From the NCBI RefSeq assembly GCF_900182955.1, contig NZ_FXUL01000010.1, positions 124,001-188,000 on the forward strand: 64,000 bases of DNA. Reading direction: 5' to 3'. The notes beneath the pieces are model-generated. The model was not told where the DNA came from. It was given only the letters and a program-made list of their open reading frames with translations, and searched no databases. The translations under genes and the position numbers were made by a program. This document shows, in pieces, positions 18,353-26,830 of the stretch. Within the stretch, counting starts at the first letter, position 1. Each line of letters opens with the position of its first letter. Origin of the DNA: Noviherbaspirillum suwonense. GTDB taxonomy: Bacteria > Pseudomonadota > Gammaproteobacteria > Burkholderiales > Burkholderiaceae_D.

Positions 18353-18970
18353 CTAGCGCTTCTTCGCTGGGGTAAAGATACTGGACAGTTCTTCCGCATC
18401 GGGCCAGACCGGCATCTGCAGGTTCAGGCCGTACAGGAAGACCGCGACGGCGAGCAGCGACAGGGCGACGATGCTTGCCAGGACTTCACGCACCCTGGAC
18501 TCATGGCTGGCGAATGCCGCGATGACCAGCAGCAGCGTCACGCTCAGCACCAGGCCCAGTCCCTTGACCAGCAGGCCGAACAGGGCGACGGCGCCCAGCA
18601 GCAGGCCCATGGTCCGCTCGCCCACCGCAATGGCCAGCAGGCAGCCGCCAAGCACGCCTGTCGCCACGGCGGCGCGGCTGGACAGGCCCAGCAGCTGCGC
18701 GATCACGGCCATGCCTATGATGGCGAGGAAGATCAGGAAGGGAGCGACGCTGACCAGGGCCGGGTTGCCGCCCCGCACGCGCAGGGCGCTGGCGCTCAGC
18801 ACCGCGCCCATCAGCGCAAGCAGGCCGCCCAGGTAGTAGGGAAAAAATCCCGGGCCCATTTCGGCCGCCGCGCCGATGTCCAGCGTGCGGCGCGAGAGCA
18901 CCATGGCAGCGATGCCGAACAGGACGAACATCAGGCCCGCGTAGAAATTCTGGCGATTCTGTATTTTCAA
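18353..18970 (-). CDS. tctB: Tripartite tricarboxylate transporter, small membrane subunit TctB
   Basis: A 205-residue protein with four predicted membrane helices, the poorly conserved small subunit of the TTT transporter, recognised by FYAGLMFVLFGIAAMVLSR, the MGPGFFPYYLGGLLALMG segment and its position. The start codon is TTG at 18970-18968 with GGAGA six bases upstream; no ATG gives the conserved N-terminus. It is separated from tctC by 139 bases containing a GC hairpin, and from tctA by nine bases. Confidence 0.92.
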   Translation of the reverse strand: MKIQNRQNFYAGLMFVLFGIAAMVLSRRTLDIGAAAEMGPGFFPYYLGGLLALMGAVLSASALRVRGGNPALVSVAPFLIFLAIIGMAVIAQLLGLSSRAAVATGVLGGCLLAIAVGERTMGLLLGAVALFGLLVKGLGLVLSVTLLLVIAAFASHESRVREVLASIVALSLLAVAVFLYGLNLQMPVWPDAEELSSIFTPAKKR

Positions 18971-19035
18971 GAGTCTCTCCGATGCGCGACAGCCGCGAGC
19001 GCGGATGGCGGCGGATGATGCGGGTCATTGCGCGC

Positions 19036-19051
19036 CCGCCCGGACGGGCGG
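19036..19051 (-). terminator. GC hairpin between tctC and tctB
   Basis: CCGCCCG (19036-19042) and CGGGCGG (19045-19051) are perfect complements almost without a loop; the palindrome would fold with the outer pairs. A stem between the binding-protein gene and the membrane genes usually lowers expression of the latter, as more binding protein than permease is needed. No U run. Confidence 0.35.
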
Positions 19052-19109
19052 CGCAGGGCCGGGCGGCCGCGAACGCCGCTGGCGTCGCGTCCGCCCGGCA
19101 GGGGACGTT

Positions 19110-20093
19110 TCAGGTCTTGGCTTGCAGGCCCAGGCTGGTGATGGTCTCGCGCTCGGCTTCGAAGGTCTCGCGCGCGAATTTCGTGTAGCCGGCGCTGTCC
19201 AGGTAGATCACGGGCTGGTCGTACTTGTCGAGCACCGCGATCACCGCCGGATCCTGCAGGGACTTGCTGAACGCATCCTGCAGGCGCTTGGTCAGGGCCG
19301 GGTCCATGCCGGCTGGCGCGCCGATGCCGAACGGCGAATCCGACACTGTCTGGTAGCCGAGCTCGAGCAGCGTCGGCACGCTCGCCCAGCGCTTGGTGCG
19401 CTTGCTGCCGTAGGTGGCGAGCAGCCGGCAGCGGCCGGCGTCCACGTGCGGCCCCCAGCCGGTGGCGTCGCTGTGCGCCATCACGTGGCCGCCCAGCACT
19501 GCCTGCATGCCGTCCGCATTGCCCTTGAACGGAATGTGCTGGAGCTTGATGCCGGCGCGCCGGGCGAACTGCTCGACCACCAGGTGCGGCGTGGTGCCGG
19601 CGCCGGTCGAACCGTAGCTCAGCTTGCCGGGATTGGCCTTGGCGTAGTCCACGAACTCCTGCATGGTCTTGATCGGCGAATCGGCGCGCACCACCATGCC
19701 GAAGGTATAGCCGGTCAGGCAGGCGACATAGGTCAGGTCCTTCATCGGATCGAACTGCACCTTCTGCATGTGCGGCAGGCGGAATATGCCCAGCGGCAAC
19801 TGCGACAGGGTATAGCCGTCGGGCTTGGCATTGACCAGCTCCACGGCGCCCAGCGTCCCGCCCGCGCCCGGCTTGTTTTCCACGATCATCTGTCCGCCCA
19901 GCGCCTTGCCGGCGCTTTCGGCGAAGGCGCGCATCACGATGTCGGTCGAACCGCCCGCCGGCCATGGGCAGATCAGCTTGATCGGGCGCGACGGGAAGGC
20001 TTGCGCCTGGGCGATGCCGGGGAAGGCAACCGTGGCAGCCGCGGCCGCCGTGGTCTTCAGGAAATCGCGGCGCGTAGGAATACTCTTGCTCAT
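19110..20093 (-). CDS. tctC: Tripartite tricarboxylate transporter substrate-binding protein (Bug family)
   Basis: Periplasmic binding protein that captures a carboxylate for the TctAB channel. The 327-residue product has a Tat-type signal (PTRRDFLKTTAAAAAT, cleavage after AQA near residue 31), then the Bug-family core: PSRPIKLICPWPAGGSTDIVMR, VENKPGAGG, KLSYGSTGAGTTPHL and FKGNADGMQAVLGGHV. The Tat signal implies folding before export, common in this family. GGAG stands before the ATG. First gene of tctCBA. The TctD/TctE pair at 11.5-13.6 kb is a candidate regulator. Confidence 0.93.
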   Translation of the reverse strand: MSKSIPTRRDFLKTTAAAAATVAFPGIAQAQAFPSRPIKLICPWPAGGSTDIVMRAFAESAGKALGGQMIVENKPGAGGTLGAVELVNAKPDGYTLSQLPLGIFRLPHMQKVQFDPMKDLTYVACLTGYTFGMVVRADSPIKTMQEFVDYAKANPGKLSYGSTGAGTTPHLVVEQFARRAGIKLQHIPFKGNADGMQAVLGGHVMAHSDATGWGPHVDAGRCRLLATYGSKRTKRWASVPTLLELGYQTVSDSPFGIGAPAGMDPALTKRLQDAFSKSLQDPAVIAVLDKYDQPVIYLDSAGYTKFARETFEAERETITSLGLQAKT

Positions 20094-20327
20094 GTGTCGT
20101 CTCCGTTTAGCGGGTCATGGCAGTCTTCGTTTGACGATGCCACCCATTGTTATGAATACGCTGCGATGCCTGACCGGCCTGCAGAACGACATCAGTTCTG
20201 CACTGCGGTATCAAGTTCTGCCGCGCCGCATGAGTGTATCGGCTACTCGGTTTCCTGTAAATCCGATCCCTGGAGCGGCAACCGACATCTACCATGCTTC
20301 ACAAACCAGCCCTTACAGGCAGTCCAT

Positions 20328-20600
20328 TCAGCCGGGTTTCCTGCCAACAAGATAATGCACGCCTTCCGCGCCGCAGGATTCGGAATGCGGCGTATGTGCC
20401 GCCAGGTGGAACTGGTCGCCAACCCGGCACAGCTGTTCGTCTTCGCCGGTGACCAGGCGCAGCTCGCCCAGCGTGATCAGCGCCCTGGCTTCGAACGGAT
20501 GCGTATGCACGCCGAGCACGTTATGCGGCTCGCGTTCCACCGTGACGATTTCCCGGAAGCCTTCCCTCTCCAGCATAGCGACGAATTCTGCACGGTCCAT
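20328..20600 (-). CDS. Small cupin-domain protein
   Basis: A 90-residue single-domain cupin: VLGVHTHPFEARALITLGEL carries the two histidines and the Glu of cupin motif 1, and VGDQFHLAAHTPHSESC contains motif 2 with its histidine. It should bind a divalent metal. The ATG at 20600 has AAGGAG five bases upstream and gives the normal short cupin; longer versions add unrelated sequence. It lies 104 bases after psd on the same strand and may be read with it. Function unknown: such proteins act as small isomerases, dioxygenases or binding proteins. Confidence 0.82.
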   Translation of the reverse strand: MDRAEFVAMLEREGFREIVTVEREPHNVLGVHTHPFEARALITLGELRLVTGEDEQLCRVGDQFHLAAHTPHSESCGAEGVHYLVGRKPG

Positions 20601-20703
20601 GTTGTCTCCTTGGGTTTGGATTTTCCGATAGTCGCATGGCTTGGCCTGTAAGCGCCACAAGTTGCAAGCCACCAGCCGCGGCTGGAAGCGCAAGGGCTGC
20701 GGA

Positions 20704-21597
20704 TCAGTCCACCTGGCTGTCCGGCAAGCCCAGCCGCGCATGGGTCCGGCCCTGGTGCGGCGCGCCGAGCGGTTCGCCGAGGCGCACCGGGCGGGTGGCT
20801 TCCCACTCGTCGTGAAAACCGAGGGTGTCTTTCGGGAACAGCAGGACCACCGTGGAGCCCAGCAGGAAGCGGCCCATTTCCTCGCCTTTTTTCAGGCTGA
20901 CCTGGCCGGGCGCGTAGGTCCATTCGCGGACCTCGCGGGTGCGCGGCGGATTGACCACGCCGTGCCAGACCGTCGCCATGCTGCCGACGATGGTGGCGCC
21001 GACCAGCGTCAGCACGAACGGGCCGTGATCCGATTCGAAGACGCAGACCACCCGTTCGTTGCGGGCGAACAGGCCGGGCACGCCGCGGGCGGTGGTCGGG
21101 TTGACCGAGAACAGCGTGCCCGGCACGTAGATCATCCGGGTCAGCCTGCCGTCGCAGGGCATGTGGATGCGATGGTAGTCGCGCGGGCTGAGGTAGATGG
21201 TGGCGAAGCTGCCGTTGCGGAACTGCGCGGCCAGGGTCGCGTCGCCGCCGACCAGCGCGGTGGTCGAATAGTAATGGCCCTTGGCCTGGAATATCTGGTC
21301 CTGTTCGATCCCGCCGAACTGGCTGATCGCGCCGTCGACCGGGCAGACGTAGTCGGCGTCGGCCAGCGGCCGCGCGCCTTCGCGCAGCGCGCGGGTGAAG
21401 AACGCGTTGAAACTCGCATAGCTGGCGATGTCGGGATTGGCGGCTTCCTGCATGTTCACCTTGTACTTGCGCACGAAGCGGCGAATGATGCCCGTGGTGA
21501 TGCTGCCCGCCTCCGCATTGGCCACCAGGCCGGCGAACACGGTCATTGCATATTTGGGAAAGAGATATTGCGGAAGGACGGCGGTGCGATCGGACAC
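20704..21597 (-). CDS. psd: Phosphatidylserine decarboxylase proenzyme
   Basis: Converts phosphatidylserine to phosphatidylethanolamine at the inner membrane. The 297-residue proenzyme has the self-cleavage motif LGST (246-249), where Ser248 becomes the pyruvoyl group of the small alpha chain; further marks are CPVDGAISQFG and LSPRDYHRIHMPCDG, which carry the catalytic Asp and His. The start is GTG at 21597 (AGGG upstream). Length matches the proteobacterial type. The gene is divergent from the HTH protein at 21786. Confidence 0.95.
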   Translation of the reverse strand: MSDRTAVLPQYLFPKYAMTVFAGLVANAEAGSITTGIIRRFVRKYKVNMQEAANPDIASYASFNAFFTRALREGARPLADADYVCPVDGAISQFGGIEQDQIFQAKGHYYSTTALVGGDATLAAQFRNGSFATIYLSPRDYHRIHMPCDGRLTRMIYVPGTLFSVNPTTARGVPGLFARNERVVCVFESDHGPFVLTLVGATIVGSMATVWHGVVNPPRTREVREWTYAPGQVSLKKGEEMGRFLLGSTVVLLFPKDTLGFHDEWEATRPVRLGEPLGAPHQGRTHARLGLPDSQVD

Positions 21598-21678
21598 GAT
21601 GGTGAGCCCTAGTCAAAAGTTTAGGAATTATAACGTTGGCAATACGGATACAGGCGGCAAAGACGCAAGCCTGTCTAC

Positions 21679-21701
21679 TGTCAAATTCTGTCTATTTGAC
21701 A
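21679..21701. promoter_or_regulatory. Palindromic operator upstream of the HTH protein
   Basis: TGTCAAAT (21679-21686) and ATTTGACA (21694-21701) form a perfect 8-bp inverted repeat with a 7-base spacer; the right arm contains TTGACA, a perfect -35 hexamer pointing at the gene starting at 21786. The arrangement suggests that the HTH protein represses its own promoter. Confidence 0.6.
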
Positions 21702-21785
21702 CCTGGCGCTGCTGTCTTTGGACGGCTTTACTTGACTGTCCGCGCTGTTTGGGCGACATTCGCGGCTTGGTCTCAGGAGGATTTC

Positions 21786-22412
21786 ATGGCGGTGGTATCG
21801 ATATCGGAAGCGTCCCGGCTGGTCGGCAAGACCCGCCAGACCCTGTATAACGACCGGGACAGCGGCAAGCTGTCCTGGACGACGCTTGAGACAGGCAAGC
21901 CGGGCATCGATACATCGGAGTTACAGCGGGTGTACGGCCAGCTCAGACTCGGCCCGGTCGGCCAGGCGGTGCGCAATGTCAATTTCGACGGCGAGACAGG
22001 CAGCGCCGACGGTTCCGGCCGGACCGGCGCGGCTGTCGATTCGGCTGTCGACCCGACTGTACACGCGGTGCTGGAGACTGAACTGAAGGGCGCGCAGCAG
22101 CGCATCGAGCTGCTGGAAAGGATGCTGGCGCTGGAAGCCGCGGCGCGGCGCCAGCAGCTGGAATCGCAGCGTTCCGAGCTGGTCGCCAAGGACCAGATCA
22201 TCAATGTGCTGCAAAGCCAGATGAAATTGCTGGAGTACATCGCCCCTGTCAAGCCGGACAGCCGGGAGCAGGAGCGGACGGTGGAGATGCAGACAGCCCG
22301 TCCAGGCGATGGACAGGCGCCGCTACAGCCGAATGGACAGGGGAATGGACATGCGCCGCTGCCGGCCGGCGGGCGCGGCTGGCTTTCCAGGCTGTGGCGG
22401 CGGGCCGCCTAG
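21786..22412 (+). CDS. Plasmid-type HTH / coiled-coil DNA-binding protein
   Basis: A 208-residue protein. Residues 1-50 form an excisionase/MerR-like helix-turn-helix (VSISEASRLVGKTRQTLYND, then IDTSELQRVYG). A variable linker follows, then a long Glu/Gln/Leu-rich coiled coil (about 100-155: LKGAQQRIELLERMLALEAA), a low-complexity Gly/Gln/Pro stretch and a basic tail GWLSRLWRRAA. This layout resembles the replication-associated DNA-binding (KfrA/RepB-partner-like) proteins of small plasmids and phages; finding it alone on the chromosome near the origin is unusual. Strong AGGAGG before ATG. A palindromic operator lies about 90 bases upstream. I cannot assign a function. Confidence 0.65.
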   Translation: MAVVSISEASRLVGKTRQTLYNDRDSGKLSWTTLETGKPGIDTSELQRVYGQLRLGPVGQAVRNVNFDGETGSADGSGRTGAAVDSAVDPTVHAVLETELKGAQQRIELLERMLALEAAARRQQLESQRSELVAKDQIINVLQSQMKLLEYIAPVKPDSREQERTVEMQTARPGDGQAPLQPNGQGNGHAPLPAGGRGWLSRLWRRAA

Positions 22413-22456
22413 GACCGGATCGGGTACCGGCCAGGCCACAGTCCCGCCCGGGACGG

Positions 22457-23443
22457 TCAGGCGCGGTCGCGCGCCAGCGCCCGTTCCCGGGTTTCCGCGA
22501 AGTCGGCCGGCGGCGCGTGGCGCCGGTCCGACTTGCCGGCCTTGACCACCTGCCCGCTGAGCTCGTGCCCGATCAGGCCGGGCAACTGCGCCGCGCAGTC
22601 GAGCAGCGCATCCAGGTCCACCCCGGTGTCGCAGCCCATGGCCTGCAGCATGTGCACCAGGTCCTCGGTGCAGACATTGCCGGTCGCGCCGGGCGCATAC
22701 GGGCAGCCGCCCAGCCCGCCCAGCGACGCGTCGTAGCGGACGATGCCGGCGTTCAGGCCGGCCAGCGCATTGGCCAGTCCCATGCCGCGGGTGTTATGGA
22801 AGTGCAGCGTCAGTTCCAGTCCCTTCCAGCGTTCCGCCAGGCCGTCGCACAGGGCTTCCACCTGCAGCGGATTGGCCATGCCGGTGGTGTCGCACAGCGT
22901 GATGCCGGTGGCGCCTTCGCCGGCGAACCAGTCGCCGATTTCCAGCACGTCGTCCACGCCCACCGCGCCTTCCATCGGGCAGCCGAAGGCGGTGGAGATC
23001 GAGATGTTGACCGCGGTCGCGGCGCCGCGTGCGGCCCGGACGATCTCGGTCAGCCCGTGTCGCGACTGGGCGCGCGTCATGCGCAGGTTGGCCAGGTTGT
23101 GGGTCTCGCTGGCCGACATCACCAGGTTCAACTCGTCCACCCGGCATTCCAGCGCCCGCTCTGCGCCGCGCAGGTTGGGCACCAGCGCCACGTAGGCGAC
23201 GCCCGGCACGCGCTCGATCTGCTTCATCACCGCCTCGGCGTCCCGCAGCGCCGGGATCGCCTTGGGCGAGGTGAACGAGGTCACCTCGATCTTGGCCAGG
23301 CCGGTGCGCGACAGCGCATTGACCAGCGCGATCTTGTCCTCGGTCGGCACGAACACCGGCTCGATCTGCAGGCCGTCGCGCATCGCGACATCGTTGATGT
23401 AGAGCCGGCGGCCCTGGAATCCATGGAAAGGCAAGGCCGCCAT
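22457..23443 (-). CDS. Hydroxymethylglutaryl-CoA lyase family protein
   Basis: TIM-barrel lyase that splits HMG-CoA (or a related 3-hydroxyacyl-CoA) into acetyl-CoA and a keto acid. The 328-residue product has the N-terminal NDVAMRDGLQ motif with metal-binding Asp, EVTSFTSPKAIPAL, metal ligands in LTLHFHNTRGMGLANALAG, and the lyase signature LGGCPYAPGATGNVCTEDL with the catalytic cysteine. Its ATG shares one base with the stop codon of the CoA-transferase gene (TGATG at 23443), so the two are coupled. Together they would activate and cleave a branched hydroxy-dicarboxylate. Confidence 0.92.
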   Translation of the reverse strand: MAALPFHGFQGRRLYINDVAMRDGLQIEPVFVPTEDKIALVNALSRTGLAKIEVTSFTSPKAIPALRDAEAVMKQIERVPGVAYVALVPNLRGAERALECRVDELNLVMSASETHNLANLRMTRAQSRHGLTEIVRAARGAATAVNISISTAFGCPMEGAVGVDDVLEIGDWFAGEGATGITLCDTTGMANPLQVEALCDGLAERWKGLELTLHFHNTRGMGLANALAGLNAGIVRYDASLGGLGGCPYAPGATGNVCTEDLVHMLQAMGCDTGVDLDALLDCAAQLPGLIGHELSGQVVKAGKSDRRHAPPADFAETRERALARDRA

Positions 23444-24645
23444 CAGATCACTCCCTTTTCTTTCAGTTGCGCCAGTTGCGATTCGTCCAGGCCCAGCCCG
23501 GCCAGCACCGACTCGGTATGCTCGCCCAGCGCCGGCCCGCCGCCTTCCAGCCGGCCCGGCGTGGCCGACAGCTTGGGCACCACGCCCGGCACTTTCAGGC
23601 GCGAGCCGTCGTCCAGCGTGATGTCCTGCAGCATGCCGCGCGCCTGGTAATGCTCGTCCTCGACGATGTCCTTGACCGTATACACCTTGCCGGCCGGCAC
23701 GCCGGCCTGGCCCAGCAGCGCCAGGCAGTCGTTGAGCGAGCGGGCCGCGGTCCAGGCGGCGATCGCCTGGTCGATGCGGTCCATGTGGGTCACGCGGCCC
23801 GGGTTGCGCGCCAGCGCCGGGTCGTTGCCCAGGTCGTCGCGGCCGATGGCGCTCATCAGCCGGCGAAAGATGCCGTCGCCGTTGCCGGCGATGAGCACGT
23901 AGAGGCCGTCGCTGGTCGGGTAGGCATTGGTCGGGGCGATGCCCTGGATCGCGCTGCCGGCCGGCTCGCGGATCACGCCGTTGCGGTCGTATTCCGGCAC
24001 CGCGCCTTCCATCATGTTGAAGACCGACTCATACAGCGCCACGTCGATCATCTGGCCGCGGCCGCCGTTCTTCACGCGGTGGTACAGCGCCAGCAGCACG
24101 CCGATCACCCCGTGCAGCGCCGACAGCGAGTCGCCGATGCTGATGCCCGGACGCACCGGGGCCTCGCCCGGCACGCCGGTGATGTAGCGGAAGCCGCCCA
24201 TCGCCTCGGCCACCACGCCGAAGCCGGCCAGGTCGCGCATCGGCCCGGTCTGGCCGTAGCCGGAAATGCGCAGCATGATCAGCTGCGGGTTCTTCGCCGA
24301 CAGCGTGTCGTAGTCCAGCCCCCACTGCTCCAGCGTGCCGGGGCGGAAGTTCTCGATCACGACGTCGGCTTCCAGCGCAAGCCGGCGCACCAGGTCCTGG
24401 CCCTCCGGCTTGCGCAGGTCGATCGCGACCGACTTCTTGTGCCGCGCCTGCACGTGCCACCAGACCGAGGTCACGCCCTCGGCCGTGCGCCAGCTGCGCA
24501 GCGGGTCGCCGACGCCGGGCGGCTCGATCTTGATGACCTCGGCGCCGAAGTCGCCCAGGGTCTTGGCGGCGAACGGCCCGGCGATCAGGCTGCCCATTTC
24601 CAGCACCTTCAGGCCGGCCAGCGGGAGTTGGGGAAGTGAACTCAT
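23443..24645 (-). CDS. Family III CoA-transferase (CaiB/BaiF)
   Basis: Moves CoA between carboxylic acids. The 400-residue protein has the family marks LAGLKVLEMGSLIAGPFAAK, GAEVIKIEPPGVGDPLR, the catalytic-Asp region around KPEGQDLVRRLALEADVVIE and NFRPGTLEQWGLDY. The closest functional parallel given its partner is succinate-hydroxymethylglutarate CoA-transferase, which would supply HMG-CoA to the lyase encoded next. I chose the ATG at 24645, ten bases after AAGGAG, rather than the ATG at 24654 that nearly touches it. Third gene in the LysR-DctP-CoA-transferase-lyase series. Confidence 0.9.
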   Translation of the reverse strand: MSSLPQLPLAGLKVLEMGSLIAGPFAAKTLGDFGAEVIKIEPPGVGDPLRSWRTAEGVTSVWWHVQARHKKSVAIDLRKPEGQDLVRRLALEADVVIENFRPGTLEQWGLDYDTLSAKNPQLIMLRISGYGQTGPMRDLAGFGVVAEAMGGFRYITGVPGEAPVRPGISIGDSLSALHGVIGVLLALYHRVKNGGRGQMIDVALYESVFNMMEGAVPEYDRNGVIREPAGSAIQGIAPTNAYPTSDGLYVLIAGNGDGIFRRLMSAIGRDDLGNDPALARNPGRVTHMDRIDQAIAAWTAARSLNDCLALLGQAGVPAGKVYTVKDIVEDEHYQARGMLQDITLDDGSRLKVPGVVPKLSATPGRLEGGGPALGEHTESVLAGLGLDESQLAQLKEKGVI

Positions 24646-24672
24646 GGCGGTCATGCTCCTTTGCCGGGCGGC

Positions 24673-25677
24673 TTACAGCGCATCCGGGTTGAAGTTGGTT
24701 TCCTTGTAGATCGATTGCAGCAGGTCGCGCCCGACCATGCCTTCCATCTGCTTGTGGGTCTTCACCATCGCCTTCTTCCACGCGTTGCGCTCGTCCTTGC
24801 TAAGCTCGATGATCTGGGTCTTGCCCGACTTGCGGATCGCTTCCAGCGCATCGTCGTTTTCCTTCTTGGCGATGTCGTTGAAGTAGTTGGTGGTGTCCTT
24901 CATCGCGCCGTCCAGCGTGGCCCGCAGGTCGGCCGGCAGGCCGTCGACGAAGCGCTTGTTCATGATGACCGCATAGCCGTGGTAGCCATGGTCGGACAGC
25001 GTCATGTACTTCTGCACCTCGTGCATCTTCTGCGTATAGATATTGGACGTCGGGTTTTCCTGGCCGTCGACCACGCCGGTCTGCAGCGCCTGGTACAGCT
25101 CGGAAAAGCCCATCATCTGCGGCAGCGCGCCGACCGAGCGCATCTGCGCGTCGAGCACCTTGGACGACTGGATGCGCATCTTCACGCCCTTGAAGTCGTC
25201 CGGCATGCGCAGCGGCTTGTTGGCCGTCATTTCCTTGAAGCCGTTGTTCCAGAAGGCCATGCCGGTGATGCCCTTGCTCTCCAGCTTCTTCATCATGCCC
25301 TGCCCGATCGGCCCCTCGGTGACCCGGCGCGCCTCGGCGACATTGTCGAACAGGTAAGGCAGGTCCAGCACCTCGAATTCGCGCACGCCCATCGGGCCGA
25401 ACTTGCCCGGCGCGGGCGCCAGCATCTGCACCGCGCCCATCTGCAGCGCCTCGACTTCTTCCTTGTCCTTGTACAGCGTGCCGTTCGGGAACAGCTCGAC
25501 CTTGACCCGGCCCTTGCTGCGCTCCTCCATGATCTTCTTGAAGAATTCGCCGGCCTTGCCCTTGGGCGTGTCGGTGGTGGTGACGTGGCTGAACTTGATG
25601 ACGATGGGCTGCTGCGCGAAGGCGGCGTTCATGGCGAAGGCGGCGGCGAGGCCGGCGATCAGGATGCGGACTTTCAT
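24673..25677 (-). CDS. TRAP transporter solute-binding protein (DctP family)
   Basis: Periplasmic binding protein of a TRAP-type sodium/carboxylate importer. The 334-residue product has a Sec signal peptide (MKVRILIAGLAAAFAMNAAF, cut after AFA), then IVIKFSHVTTTDTPKG, VKVELFPNGTLYKDKEEVEAL, KMRIQSSKVLDAQMRSVGA with the carboxylate-binding Arg, and VVDGQENPTSNIYTQKMHEV. Membrane partners DctQ and DctM are not adjacent, so it must use a channel encoded elsewhere. Between the LysR gene and the CoA-transferase, it probably imports the substrate of that pathway. Confidence 0.92.
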   Translation of the reverse strand: MKVRILIAGLAAAFAMNAAFAQQPIVIKFSHVTTTDTPKGKAGEFFKKIMEERSKGRVKVELFPNGTLYKDKEEVEALQMGAVQMLAPAPGKFGPMGVREFEVLDLPYLFDNVAEARRVTEGPIGQGMMKKLESKGITGMAFWNNGFKEMTANKPLRMPDDFKGVKMRIQSSKVLDAQMRSVGALPQMMGFSELYQALQTGVVDGQENPTSNIYTQKMHEVQKYMTLSDHGYHGYAVIMNKRFVDGLPADLRATLDGAMKDTTNYFNDIAKKENDDALEAIRKSGKTQIIELSKDERNAWKKAMVKTHKQMEGMVGRDLLQSIYKETNFNPDAL

Positions 25678-25783
25678 GTTTGTCTCCGTGGTTTTTGTGC
25701 TGTGGGCCCATGGTATGCGCCGCGCTCCCGGCGGAAAACCAGTATTTGGCGAATGCGCCTTCGCGAAATACGATGGCAGGACG

Positions 25784-26671
25784 CTACTCCGCCTGGCGCA
25801 GGTGCGCCACCAGCAGCTGCGCGGCCACCGGCAGCGCCGCCAGCGAGCGCACGCAGATCTTCAGCTGCCTGCGCGCCCACGGTTCATCCAGCGACAGCAC
25901 CGCGATGCCCAGCGTGCGCCGGTACGGCTCGGCCACCGCGCGCGGCATGATGCCGATGCCCAGGCCGGTCTCGACCATGAAGCACAGCGCGTCGTAGCTG
26001 GTGACATGGATGGTGGTGCGCATGGTCTTGCCGAGGTCGTTGGCGGCCTTGATCAGCTGCAGGTTGATCGCGCTGTCCGCATGCAGGCCGACGAACGCAT
26101 AGTCCAGCGTGCTGGCGAAGGCCACCGACGACTGCCGCGCCAGCGCATGGCCGAAAGGCGCGATCAGCACCAGTTCGTCGTCCCGGTAGGGAAACACTTC
26201 CAGGCTGTGCCCGTGCGACATCATGGTGAAGATGCCGATGTCGGCGACGTTCTCCGCGACGCCCTTGGTGATCGCGGTGCTGATGTCTTCCTGCAGGTGG
26301 ATCTGCACTTCCGGATGCTGCGCGAGGAAGCTCTTGATGGCACGCGGCAGGAACTGGGTAATCGCCGAGATGTTGGCCATGATGCGCACATGGCCGCGCA
26401 CGCCGGTCGCGTACTCGCTCATCTGCGCGACGATCTCGTCCATTTCATGCAGCACGCTGCGCGCCATGTTGGCCAGCGCGATGCCGGCGGCGGTGGCTTC
26501 CACGCCCTTGTTGGTGCGGGCCAGCAGCTGCGTCTTCAGGATGGCCTCGAGGTCGCTGATGCGCTTGCTCACCGCCGACGCGGCCGTGTGCGAACGCTCG
26601 GCGGCAGCGCTGATGGAGCCGGTCTCGACGATGTCGACGAACAGGCGCAGGGAGACGGGGTCCAGCTTCAT
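25784..26671 (-). CDS. LysR-family transcriptional regulator
   Basis: A 295-residue regulator with the N-terminal winged helix-turn-helix (LRLFVDIVETGSISAAAERS, HTAASAVSKRISDLEAIL) and the C-terminal effector-binding domain (VRIMANISAITQFLPRAI, IGIFTMMSHGHSLEVFPY). The ATG at 26671 gives the standard N-terminus MKLDPVSLRLF; the frame stays open upstream but into unrelated sequence. It is on the same strand as, and 106 bases before, the DctP-CoA-transferase-lyase genes and is the likely regulator of that operon. Confidence 0.93.
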   Translation of the reverse strand: MKLDPVSLRLFVDIVETGSISAAAERSHTAASAVSKRISDLEAILKTQLLARTNKGVEATAAGIALANMARSVLHEMDEIVAQMSEYATGVRGHVRIMANISAITQFLPRAIKSFLAQHPEVQIHLQEDISTAITKGVAENVADIGIFTMMSHGHSLEVFPYRDDELVLIAPFGHALARQSSVAFASTLDYAFVGLHADSAINLQLIKAANDLGKTMRTTIHVTSYDALCFMVETGLGIGIMPRAVAEPYRRTLGIAVLSLDEPWARRQLKICVRSLAALPVAAQLLVAHLRQAE

Positions 26672-26830
26672 GGGCGGCGCGGGTTGGAAATGGAGGACTG
26701 GGATTATAAAGAGGATGCGGCAACCTCCTTGTCCGCACGCAAAATACCGGAGCGCAGGCCACCGCAGGCGATTGACGCCGGCAATGGCCGGGCCTAATGT
26801 TAATTCGTCAAATAATATGAATCCGTCACG

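Noticed and set aside
23443-24645. Formyl-CoA transferase (Frc) partner for oxlT
   Set aside because: Same CaiB superfamily, but it overlaps an HMG-CoA lyase gene and is 7.6 kb from oxlT; no oxalyl-CoA decarboxylase is present, so a different substrate is more likely.
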